Shown in pieces: positions 1 to 11,252 of a stretch of 64,000 nucleotides of DNA (position 1 is the stretch's first letter; every line of letters starts with the position of its first letter). The stretch is taken from positions 186,001 through 250,000 of the forward strand of contig FJUW01000062.1 in NCBI GenBank assembly GCA_900074885.1. The letters are read 5' to 3'. Origin of the DNA: Rhynchosporium graminicola. Taxonomy: Eukaryota > Ascomycota > Leotiomycetes > Helotiales > Ploettnerulaceae. Made by a program: the position numbers and the translations under genes. Under the pieces are notes generated by a model. That model was not told where the DNA came from, searched no databases, and was given only the letters and a program-made list of their open reading frames with translations.

Positions 1-3000
1 GCTCGTGTTAATATCGCCGGATAAACCGGAAACTTTTGGAAAGTTGATATGGCTTGTGGCTACTGATACTCTAGGGATGGGTTGAATATGGAAGTTGTGC
101 AAGAGCGTCGTCAGATGATAAGCTGACTTTGGAAATGGCCTAGAAGTCTCTTCGGCTAGATACAAAACGATGTTTGAGACTGTAGTGCCTCGCATGACGC
201 TTCATGGATTGTTAGCTGAATAACTCTAGGTGAACACTCCATTTGCCAGGCGACCTGAAGCGAAGCGAAACTGTTCATTTGATGTCTTGTCCGAGAGACT
301 CGTATAGATGCACTTACGTCACAAGTATTTAATAGCTGTCTTATTTCCATTACTTCCGAGTGCACCGGCCTTCATTGGCTGGATTAAACTTGCGACACGT
401 ATCGACTCTTAGCATTGTTAATCCACGATTCTTTTCCGCCGATCGAGTGCTTGTTTATGGCGGAGCGGACGGGATGCCCATTTCATTAGTCTTAGGGTGT
501 ACTTGATAGAGCATTGTTTCGTTCGCCACCAGAATCAGCTTGCTATGGTTCCGAGTGAGGCAAGCAACATGGTGCAGAGGCCTCGTTCTATCGCTCGGGG
601 GCTCATCTCCTCTGGTACGTTGAGGTTCGATTTCTGGAAGATGACCGACTCGTGGACTGTCTGGTGAGAATTCCTCATGCAGACTTGTGGTTAATTTTGG
701 CAAGTGATAAGTATTGATGAGCGTCGTCAGTTTTGTTCGGTGTCGTATGGATGTTACAATGAGATTTTGGACGGAAGAAGTGGACCCCTGGCTTGAAATT
801 TGTGGTGTAAGCAGGAGCTAAAATGTCAGACTGCGTCATAAAAGGTGTTAAATCATTTGAGGTTTAGATGTGACTTCGCCTACCAGATGTCTCAACGAGA
901 CAGGGTTGGTTGTTGGTAGTGGAGATCTAAGCGAGCTTCTGGCCTGATTTTGGTAAGAAAATAAACATGTCCATTCATCTGTGCCTAATCGATTCACGGC
1001 TGTCGTCAGCCTCAAAACGCAGCTAAGTTTCAGTAGATCAGATTTGTGTACTTATTTAGTGATCGATTCCTTAGCCCAAGGACTGAAATTCCGCTTTCAT
1101 ACAAAAGCTGCTGCTTGAGGTCCCTCGACCAATAGAGCTGAACATGTCAGCTCGGGAAAATCTACCTCCGAGCTGTATGTTAGTTCGTTGATTTTGGTGG
1201 GCTGCGACGACTGCAGTACTTGGCATGCGGACCGAGCCGAAAGGGTCGGTTACAAACCTATAGGGATGAAGGATTTAGCCCGGTGCAGGTGCAAATAATC
1301 CTCAAGCGCCCGGGCTTGTTATCCGTCAGTTCCCTGATCTCACCTACTCACGATCACAACCGGATCTAACGAATTACCTCGCCGAGTAGACGTAGGTAAT
1401 GAATGGTGGTGAGATTATGGGCCGGCGTTACCACCAGACATACATCCGTTACTCGAGTTCCCATACCTCAGTGGTCGGAAAAAGCAGTGCTGCCTAATTA
1501 ACCTAAGTATGGGATGCCTCTAAGAGCAGACAGGATACCTTTGCAGACCACATGAATGGAGTATATGTCGTGAAACTCTTGAAAACAGGAAAAAGTCCCG
1601 ACATCCAATTATTCAGAACCGTGCCTACGGAGGTACCGCGTTTGAGTGTTGTCTCCGGTCAGGCAGGGGCTAGAAGACTTTACTGTAAATCATGATATCT
1701 CTAGAGCGCACTTACTACCTCTTCCCTGCTTGAGTAATTATGCCTTGCTTTTAGAGCTAGTTAATGCCATCCGTAGTAAGCTTACCCAATTCCCTGCCTG
1801 GACAGGTACAAACAATACTTAACCGCTGTAGGTCCGTCCGCCCACATCTCACCTAAGAAATCCACTCACACCTCCCCGTCCCTAGCTGTTCCTCTCCTAC
1901 CCCTCAGCGCAGCTCTTACACTGACTTTTCCGCATGTGCATGTCCTGTATCGCCAATCTCCGCAACGGGAACTATTTCTCCAAAGTATGATACTCAGTAG
2001 GAAATGTCACAGGCTGGGTGATACTAATACTCTATCTAGATCCAGAAAAGGTTGATAGAGAACAGATCATAAGCGTCAAGCCGGAGCCTCACCCTTGGTG
2101 CAGCGAAAGACCGGTGTTTATGATCGAGACACATGAATGTTACATGCTTATCTCAATCACTATCCATTAATTGCGGTCACACGTCAGCCTCCACACCGCC
2201 AATCCTGATTTTACCCGCAAAGTGCCCATTTCGAGTCCTACCAGCCAAGTCAGTTGAACTAGGGTTTCTGAACTAGTAGTAAACCTCTAGATTACTGGGG
2301 ACTATGGGACTATGGGACGCTCTTCTAAGCCGGGTATATGCAATGTATTCAGAAAACGGCATTGGATCCGATCTGTGGCATCCTGGATGCTGCACATGAA
2401 CGCGGCTCAAGAGTTCGGACGAGCTGCGAGATATTTGACGAGCGGCCAAGTATTTGCTTGGCTTATCATTTTCACTTGAAATGGCTATGCGCGATGCCCT
2501 TGATTGAGCATCTTCTGTAGCGTGCCGCGTTGTCACTCTGAGAGGGGCGATCTAGATGGCAATTGAATATCAGGAAAACCTTTTAGTCGTCCAAGTTTTG
2601 TAGAAGCCTCGGCCAGCTGTGTTATGGCGGGGAACCCTGGAAATAGCTCCACTAATTGGAGATCTGGGGAGTAGAAGGCGCAGTGCCTTATGCAGAAGGA
2701 AATGGAATGTAAAATCCTACAGCCTATTAAGGGCCGTCTGCAATATGTGCAGGGTGCATAAGGCAAGACTAGGTAATCTTGATTGAGATATGTTTGACCT
2801 GAATGCGTTCTCGCTTCGCTCAAAGCACCTTGCACATAGCGGAGACAGGCCTAAAGATGCTCTATGAATTGATCTGACAACAGCCCAGATATATCGTGCT
2901 CCTACACGTATCTGTTGATCTAAAGGCTTCGTAATACATAAAAGACTATTTCAAATACATTACCAGTGTAGGGATATTTATATTCTGAAAATCTGCACTG

Positions 3001-3370
3001 GCGGCCCAGGTCGTACTACGGGTGGTATTCCTGCTATATGAAGAGCCTACACGGTGATTGTGTCTCTTGATAAAGGTTGAACTGTAGAAATCAGCATGCA
3101 AGTAGATGACATGATAAACAGGGATTTCTCGGCTTTCCTATCCTGTGATCCAATGATGTGCAGCAACATGCTACCGCAGGTAATCAATAGTGGCAAAACT
3201 GGCATGCACTATACCAAATAGACCTGGAACTTGGGACAGCTATTATAGAATATTCTGCTCGTATCGTCGTTCGACTCCGTTTCGTGTTGCCTAAGATAGT
3301 TAGGTCCTTCTTGTAGTCTGACCATCTTCTGATTCGAAAAGTGGTCCGGCGTCTTGATGAAATTGCGAAT
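1..3370. other. Gene-poor accessory stretch, no supportable gene
   Basis: No open frame here looks like a conserved protein, and none has convincing introns or a neighbour that would extend it. The longest frames are under 105 codons and several begin only at TTG. A short stretch near 455-545 resembles one near 6045-6125 with many C/T and G/A differences, so part of the region may be old, mutated repeat. I see no RNA gene or array. Confidence 0.5.
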
Positions 3371-3374
3371 TGAA

Positions 3375-3382
3375 TATAAATA
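3375..3382 (+). promoter_or_regulatory. TATA box of the small secreted protein gene
   Basis: A perfect TATAAATA lies 118 bases before the ATG at 3500, followed by a pyrimidine-rich, CA-rich leader typical of strongly expressed fungal genes. The motif is seen directly; its use is inferred. Confidence 0.5.
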
Positions 3383-3499
3383 TCAGAGACATTCCCTCGA
3401 TTTCATTTCGCTCTTCACCATCTTCTCACACTTACAATCTACACTCAATCAGCACCTACCATCTCTTCATTTGCAATCCCACCATCCACAAAAGTCATC

Positions 3500-4074
3500 A
3501 TGCAGTTCACCACCGCCATCTCAGCTTTGGTCGCCGTTGCCGGTCTTGCCTCTGCCGCAACTCCAAGCTATGGAATCGAAATGGTCCCCGTCCCAGAGGG
3601 TTACTTCGAGTCCCATCTAGGCGAGACCGGTGTCACGCTTTCGCCTGCTGTTGCAGTTCAAAGACGTCTCTCCTCCAGAGCGATCACCCACGTCTATGTC
3701 TGCATCAACTCCAACTTCTCGGGAGCTTGCCAAAACGTCCAGGTTAACACCGGCGGTTGCTGTAAGTTGCCAAAGTCAAATTAGGAAATAGATTCTGACA
3801 CACAACAGACAACTTCGTTGGAAACTACAATGATGCTATCAGCTCGATTGGTCCTGACCAAGGTACCACTTGCACAATCTGGTTGTTAGTTCACCTTCTT
3901 GAATCCTGCCCCTCCCTGGAGTATAACGTTTTTCCCTTTCTCAAGTGCTGACATATCGTGTGCAGTGATGCTGGATGCAGTGGCCGCAGTGTTGGCGGGA
4001 TCATCAACCCCGGCATTTACAATCTCAATGACTACAACTTCAATGACGTTGCAAGCTCTGTCAGGTGCAACTAG
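3500..4074 (+). CDS. Small secreted cysteine-rich beta/gamma-crystallin-like protein
   Basis: Three exons (3500-3761, 3809-3884, 3966-4074) give a 148-residue protein; both introns are GT-AG. Residues 1-19 form a clear signal peptide ending in ASA. A linker with an Arg-Arg pair at 55-56 and an Arg at 60 precedes a C-terminal domain of about 85 residues with six cysteines. Its pattern (VCxNxNFxGxC early, a GPDxGTxC core, a NPGIYxLNxxNFND tail) resembles fungal beta/gamma-crystallin-like or streptomycete metalloprotease-inhibitor-like (I36) folds. The dibasic site suggests Kex2 trimming. Such proteins are often considered candidate effectors or cell-wall proteins; the actual role is unknown. 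It sits alone in gene-poor DNA. Confidence 0.75.
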
Positions 4075-7000
4075 TGGCCTAGAGAGAGATTAGGGCAAAG
4101 GGAGAATGAAAGTTTGGAAGAGGGTACTGAGGGATGAAGTTGTGACTGGGAAAGACATGAAGAAGTATCAAACTTTAGCTGATGAAGTAGTTGAAAATGT
4201 AAAGTTTTGAGAATGGGGAAACATTATGTCTCGGGACTCTTTTCGGCTCGTGATATAAGTGTTCGTAAACCTGCTGATACTGCCCTAAGTACACCCTAAA
4301 AGTAAGGAGAGGAGTGGTACACGGATTTGGACTGAGATGACGTCCGAGAGAATAATAAAGTCATTCCGGAGAGCAAGTCTTTCTAGGTATGCCTTAGGGC
4401 GACACGAGGTGTATGCCTGTTGTCAGGGAACCCTTTAATTTTAGGACTCCTCGTAACTGTTCCTCGCTTCATTGCATAAAACCTAGAGACATTTGTTTCT
4501 CTATGTCTGCCTAAGGACCTATGCTGTCCAAATCTTATACTTGTCTAGGAGACTTCCGCGCATCTGTAGTACTAGCTCATCTAAATCCAGATTGAACCTC
4601 ACCGGAAAGGGCTATTTTCCTCCTCGTCGCTTCAAGAGATTCATAGAACCAGGTCACCAGTGGTCAAATTTTTACAAGGTCTAATAGCTCGAAGGAGGTA
4701 CTCCATTCATATTCTAACACATTTGGAAGGTCTCGCATGTTCAATGACAAGCCGACGCGATCGAATAGGATTTAAGTATTATTCGGCTAATCGTCGGTTG
4801 ATTGATTAGCAATTTTGAGGGTAGTAAATTGAAAAAAAAAGGCAAGAGACGTTGACTAGATTCTGCTTCAAACAAGTCCATTTCATTAAAACGTAACGTC
4901 CTTTCAAGGTTACATGACGATATAGGGTGTTCGAAACTACACTGGAGTGCTCTTGTGGTGCTTGCGTAGGGTACCAGTGTGACCTGTCCGAGTTGCTAAT
5001 TGCCAGGTAATGGAAATTGAAAGGCCCATTTATGAATATAAATAGTACTCCGCTATGACTTCGGGACACATATTGAGAAATGAAATAAATTCGAGGAGGG
5101 GAGAAATATTTGAGCAATAATAATAAACCTAGAGACCATTCATACTTACTGAAGCGTAAAGTGCATCCCGTCTCATGATATTCATCTTTTGATGATATGA
5201 CGCAATTTCGCTTCGATTTATTCCAATCTTGGCAATAACAAACAGCTTAAAACAGACTAGCGCATCTGTGCTCTAAGCGACTGAGATATTGTCGCGAGCA
5301 GGCGAGTCTTAAGTGTTCTCCATCTGAGGTCTTTTTTGGGAGATATTATCTGAGTTTTTCATAAAACTTGAGGCAGCCTTAATATCCTGATAGGTTTCCT
5401 ACCGAAGATGAACAGCAGCCCTTCATTACTTTACGAATTAGCATCCTTCACCCGCCTCTCTTTCATTGAAGAATGAACATATACATGTGTCTTATTCAGA
5501 CATGCCTTAAGTTCTACCACGGATTTTCTCTATTGTTGCCTTGATAAATTTTATCTTACGCATAATACTATACAAGTATTTTGTCCTCTTGTCTTCCTTC
5601 TATCTGCGGCAAAATCTCTTCGACGGACGTTCGTCGCAAACGTAAGTGTACCTAAATCAACTTCACTTCGGACGGTCCCTATCTTATCACTGTCCAAGAA
5701 TAGAAAGAGAACTTGGAGGACGATTACCTAATGGCATAATCAGTATCAAATTGAGGAACATCTTACCCGGGAACCATTTGAGAGCTGAGAACGATCTGGA
5801 ATATTACAAGTAGGCGCAAGACTTACAAAACCGTTGGAATGTTTAGGCTCAATTGCCTAGATTATTAACCTCGACTCAACTTTCGTCGAACGATCGACTC
5901 TCAACTTTTATCGTTAAAATCAAGATGCGGGCATCAGATTTAATCCATTATTCCAGGTAAAGTGTCTAACGCTGATAGTACACTCAAGTTTGATACAGAA
6001 GCAAAAGAACTGAAAACACGTCATATCAATCTGATGTGTATATAACAGAGCGGATGGGATGCCAATTTTTACTTAGCCTATAGTAGCATTGAACATTATT
6101 CCACGTCTCCAGATCTGTTTCCCTCGACAGCAGCGATGTCTATGAGACTGCTGCCGAAAGAGCAGCTAATATTGCCTGTCTTGTGAGGTACAGCCGTTCG
6201 CTCTCAGAGACGGCTAAGAGCCTTAATTACTCAAGATCGTGCTATTTATCTATACCTGTCTAGCCGTGATTGCGAAGTTGTGTTCGTTGTATTATCGCGA
6301 TGATACGCTAGCAGTCCGAAGGGTGAAATTAGCATTATTACTAGTATTATGAATAACCCCTCCTGAAACCCCGCTCGCTCTAGGAATATTACTTAGAATA
6401 CTTTTAAAGTCTTTGCTAAATACCTCATAACCCCGAAACTCCGTGTCAAAAGATTTCAATAATAGAAGATGCTAGGTTTAGGTTAAGTCCGAGGGCTTCA
6501 GAGCTTTCATCGCGAAACAAAAGCTATAACTAATAAGAATAAGATCCCAATTTTGTATAGGGAATTCACCCTCGGGAGGAAGTAGACCCTTGAGGATACT
6601 AATAAGCTCGTCTTGCAGAAGGTTAATAGATTATCCGAGAATGAACTGCCTAGTATCTGAAATAGTACGATAATACTATGTGCGTATAACGTCCTTCGAA
6701 GAAAGGTTTTAACTTCGTAAATTCCGTGTATCCAACATTGAAACTCCAAGCTCCCTTATTCGAATACTTCCAGTCTTGGGGGAGTAGTTACTATACTCGG
6801 AATCGAAATCGATTGCGATAAAACTAACATCGAGGGGCTCAGTCCCCTGGCCACCACAGTCCCCGGATGGAAGAATAGGTTCAGATATAGCCCCTGCATT
6901 GCTTTTCGGGTCCAGAATGCCTGACAAATGCGACAGCCGCTCTCCAGAGCCAGCTTCCATATTTGACCCTCCAGGTCTAACGTTGTCTTGCCTCGCTTCT

Positions 7001-8024
7001 TCTCTGCGGACCAAGCAAGGGTCAAGAGGTAGCTCATGGACTTTTTCGTAAAGTTTGGGGACCACGAGTTTTTATCGGACGTAAGGGTTCTGCGCGCAGA
7101 GCTTTGGCCATAGCATCCCTTCTTTCCCTCCCTCGCTGCTTACGGCGTACATTCTTTTCGTGGCGTGTCTCCATGGTATATAGGGTAGGACATATGAGAA
7201 CGCTTGGCTACTATACTCGAAACTGCTTGCTTTGGATTGAGTCTTCCGGCGCCGGATCTTTTTCGCAGCCTGGCTAATCAATTTTTTAACGATGGAAAGA
7301 CTGTGATTGTGTTCATAGGACGCAAAGAATGATGCTCCAGAAGGGTGTGTCTTGACCGGTCCCAGTGCCCACGACAGGAAGCGCAGTCTGTTGCTCATTC
7401 AAGAAGCTTCCTTCTCCTAGGACACGCTATGCTGCAGTTGAATGTGATACGTTTGCTCCGTATGTTGATCAATTGCTATGAATCTTACTTGAGCTTTCGA
7501 TCCGGGTCCTAGGCTACTGATGAGCCGCAATGTACAAGTCCGGAAAGAGCCATGTCTAGATGAGCAGAGGTGCGTTATCCGCATTGCTGGATGCCGATCG
7601 ATTCTTTCCCCGAGCGACAACAAGAAAAGAGATTTTCATGTTCTGGATACTTTCTTGTATTTTCGAGCGCAGGTGGCCTATTTCTGGCACTGTCCGAGGT
7701 TTCTGGGGCAACGTCCGGAAGGGCGCAGTGTGCTGATCCTGGGCGAATCCGAATTCAGATATGAGCCCTACGTCATTCACGATTATATGCTCGCTTAATG
7801 ACGTACAGCAGAATGATATCTAGGAAGCAGTACGCTGCATAATAGCAAGATACTTAAATCTTTCACTCGAGTAGGGTTAGAAGATATCAAAGTTTGCTCC
7901 ACTATGGCACTATCAAGTACATGTAATTCATTTCGAGCGTAGGTTCCCCAAAGATAACTGCCAACCTCTGGGGAATCGGAGGACTTGAATTTCTCCAAAT
8001 TTCGGTTCATTGACGGTCTATTGC
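4075..8024. other. Long gene-poor, partly AT-rich stretch with relics
   Basis: About 4 kb with no intact gene. Most of 4.1-6.7 kb is AT-rich with dense stops in all frames, as expected for repeat DNA degraded by repeat-induced point mutation. Only 6709-7065 (minus) gives protein-like sequence, described separately. Frames at 7072-7398 and 7417-7798 match nothing I recognise. Confidence 0.45.
6709..7065 (-). pseudogene. Possible relic of a HET-domain (heterokaryon incompatibility) gene N-terminus
   Basis: On the minus strand one frame reads LESGCRICQAFWTR, like the Cys-x-x-Cys start seen in many HET-domain proteins. The overlapping frame continues with IDFDSEYSNYSPKTGSIRI, similar to the strand segment that normally follows it. 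The two halves are in different frames, so a frameshift near 6850-6890 is needed, and no core HET domain follows downstream, where the sequence becomes AT-rich and stop-filled. I read this as a truncated, degraded copy. Only general family resemblance supports it; it could be chance. Confidence 0.25.
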
Positions 8025-8972
8025 TCAAAGTCGTGATCTGATGTTTGACAGATTATCCGGCAGCTTCAATACCCTAACAGCATTTCCACCAAAGAACGGT
8101 AACAGACTCTCTTTTCGTAATCCACCCTTCGTCAATAAATGATCATGCACATTTTCTACACATGCCTTCCACCCCAGCTGTGGCCAGTTCGTCACAAACA
8201 TGACCTTACTCCGCCCCGTAGTGTTCGCAAATGTCACGAACGCCGGGTCATAATACTTGGGTGACCAAGCACTAGTGTCAATATAGCAGTTCTTATGTTT
8301 CCAAGCTACGGCAGCCGTTTCCGCAGCCCATGGATATCCAATATGGCCCATTATGATTTTTAGCTCTGGAAACTTGAGAGCAATACTATCAATATGAGGA
8401 ATGGGTCGTCCCACATCACTCAGACAGGCTGGTGCTGTGTGACCGACCTGTGTAAAGAAAGGTACATCAAGATCGATGCACTTGACGAACAATGGCCAGT
8501 AGTGCGCATCGCTAGGCGGCAAATTCCATAACCAGGGCACGACACGGAGTCCGATAAAGCCTTCTTGTTTGACGTAATGCTCGAGCTCCTTCACTGCTTC
8601 TACTGGCTTGTGAAGATCGACAGCTGCGAGACCGAAAATTCGATCAGGATAGGCGCGAGTATAAACAGCGACATCTTCATTGAAAAAAATCATCTGGCCA
8701 GGGCAACTCCATGCCGACATACAAACATGTGTGATGCCAGCTTCATCCATGCGTGCAATGACTTGCTCAGGTGACATTTGACGCTGTCCGGTAATTGCGG
8801 GGTCTGAATGGCTGAATTCGAAGAGTCGAGCAGCTTCTGGTATCTCCTCAGACCCTAGCTATTGATGATTAGAATCGCGAAGTTACGTTGGTTTTTCTTT
8901 TGTGTACAGTACGCCAGGATGATTTGCCCAGACATCGACAATTGGATAGTCGAACTTTAGTTTCGGCGCCAT
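8025..8972 (-). CDS. Amidohydrolase-2 family TIM-barrel protein with altered metal site
   Basis: Two exons (8972-8913 and 8858-8025) joined by a 54-nt intron with a CTAAT branch site give 297 residues. Alternative donors near 8886 leave a stop or wrong frame, which fixes this model. The protein begins MAPKLKFDYPIVDVWANHPG and shows the barrel pattern of the Amidohydro_2 family (COG2159), including FTQVGH (His160) and MGHIGYPW (His192). The usual N-terminal HxH metal ligands are replaced by VWANHPG, and the usual catalytic Asp (G-[ST]-D-[YF]-P context) is Asn244 in VTNWPQ. Typical members hydrolyse or decarboxylate small aromatic acids; here the substrate and even the catalytic competence are unknown. 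It is an isolated gene in sparse DNA. Confidence 0.75.
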
Positions 8973-11252
8973 TGCAGAGCTTTGCCTTTGATACTTGATA
9001 TGATGTGTAGGCAGACTTTTACAAAAGAGATGAAAAATCGTCGAACCTGCGAAAGGGGCGTGCAAATGGGAGCAGATGAGAAATAGGATGTAGAAGATAA
9101 CTTATAGCCTAGCGACCCTACATAGATAGGTATTTATTGCTACTGGAATGCGGGGTATTGCTAGTGGATTGAAACATTAGGAGGAACTACATCAAGTGCA
9201 GAATCAATTCCGTTCTTCCGAAACCGCGAATCTTCACAGAGTATTCCCAATTAATGTTGAAAATTTAATTTTCAGCAAGTTTTGTAGGGAATAGCTAATA
9301 TGCTCACTCCTGTGCGTGTATGCATTGTAGACCTTCCAGATCACCCATAGGCTCCCGACCAACTAGGGTTCGAAGTACCAGCCGAGTTATGGATAGACCC
9401 AAACCAAATCAAACAAGCAAGTACATTTACTAGAAAGGAAACCAATACGAAGCAAGCCGTAAAGTCGACTTTCGCTCTACCTTCACTACCATCTTCATGC
9501 GTGATCAAGAGATTGATTCTAGCTAGATCAGCGTCCGAAATACTGTATAATGTGTAGAAAAACTAGGATCTAAACTGTCAATCAGATACAGACGTACTCG
9601 GCTGATCTGAAGCTGTTAAAGAAATTTCCGCAAGTGATGATATTGAGAAATGCACTGACAGTCATGAGGTAGGCTATGAAGAGCGGAAGGACATAGATGC
9701 TAGCCATGCGCAATCTCATCCCACAGAAGACGAAAACTGAGAGGATGACATAGGGATCCCGCTGTTGTGGTATGAATTTAAGAAAAAGGTCGCCAATTCT
9801 GGTGAAGCTGATATTATCTCATTCAGTTGATAGAAGTGCTGAATCATTTTCGTGACTTTGATTATTTTCCATGTCAAAGTCTTGTATTATTCTCGAGAAA
9901 TGACGATGACAATCAAGTGAAGTTCTGAAATGATGTCGTGACTTTTAACTCTCCTATAGCGGGCAGTGTAGTCTCTCAAGATCGGCCACTTCTTTCTGGC
10001 ATCGCTAGCCACGGCAATCGAGATCACAGTACCGTTACCTGCTAAGACTATGGTACCGATAGCAGCCAGCCTGGAGTGAACGAATTTTCGCTTGTGGTGT
10101 GAAAGATAATCGCCAAGTTCGGATGACTCTCGGTGCACTGTTGACAATTGAGTATCACAGTGTGGAGTGTTAAGGCGATATTCGAATGAACTATTTTTGA
10201 TGAGACCAGCAGCTTTTTGACCGAGGAATATCGGGGGATAGTCTTGCCTGTTCGTACCCTGGGCAGGATATACTACCTGTGGGATCTGATGGGGAACGAC
10301 TGGTATCATGGAAGCCTATATCATCAGTCCCTCGTTGAGAGTCGAGGAGGTCAGAAACATCAGTGCCAAAGATTGCTCGCTTGGAGGCCCACCCATGGCA
10401 AGGAGTTTCATATAGTCCCGAGAATGAACCATAGCGAACGAACCAGGTCATATTCTCCAAATTCTGAACTCCTTAGACATTATGAAGATCTTCCAAGGAA
10501 GTCCCCTAAAGGAACGTTCAAGATCAGCATGTAGAGTGATTGCGAAAGCCTCCTTAGATGTCCGCCTTTGATAGATATATAGCACGGCAACATGGATGAA
10601 AACTGATAAAGTTTCTGTAGCACATAGAACAGGTAAACAGCGTAGATATGTTCGATATCTGCTCGGAAGACGACAAATACGTCCTCGAGGCTGTGACAGA
10701 GAGCTAATAGCAAAAGGCATGCCTGGAAACATCGAAGCTTTCTGGCTCACAACCTGTATATCCGCATCTAGATGAATTCAGCGCGCTACTTGACCTCACA
10801 AGCATTGGTAACCCCCATGTCTGAGGAAGAATTCTAATGACTTACTTTCAGTCGATATTGATTGATACTGCAGGAACCCGCCTCGAGAATCAGGGCCACT
10901 CCTAGGTTGAGTAGGAGATTATGGAAGTCGGGAAATGATGTGATAACATTTAACAAGCAACATGTAACAAGGAGTAGATACATGAGTCAGGAAAGGGTCC
11001 ATCTTGAATAACATTCAAAACAGAGTAAAACAAGAGTCATCGGTTGTAGGCAGCTGGCCTGAAAGTCACCCAATTCCAAACACGAAGAAGGTTGAGCTGG
11101 AGCAGCTGAACATGGTGTTCGTGCAACACGTGATTTGGCGTTCACTTTAAATTGGCGACGACGCGTAATCTGGAACGACATCCCCTCACTCAACCCAAAG
11201 TTGCATTCCTGCTTGTGGACGCCGACAAATTCTTTCCGCGAAGAAGTTGACG
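8973..11252. other. Gene-poor stretch with a possible membrane-protein relic
   Basis: No intact gene is supportable. On the minus strand between about 10760 and 9600 several disconnected frames contain hydrophobic helices (for example IYAVYLFYVLQKLYQ near 10630 and YVLPLFIAYLMTVSAF near 9680) and one helix near 10040. I could not join them into a continuous spliced model, so this may be a decayed multi-spanning membrane protein gene or chance. Confidence 0.3.

Noticed and set aside
3354..3747. Two plus-strand frames overlapping the secreted-protein gene
   Set aside because: They lie in the leader and out of frame with the signal-peptide protein.
8859..8886. 28-nt intron starting at GTAACT in the amidohydrolase gene
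   Set aside because: Too short and gives a stop in frame; the 54-nt intron 8859-8912 restores a continuous protein.
9360..9400. GGTTCGAAGTACC, resembling a tRNA T-arm box
   Set aside because: No matching A box or acceptor stem could be found upstream at the right distance.
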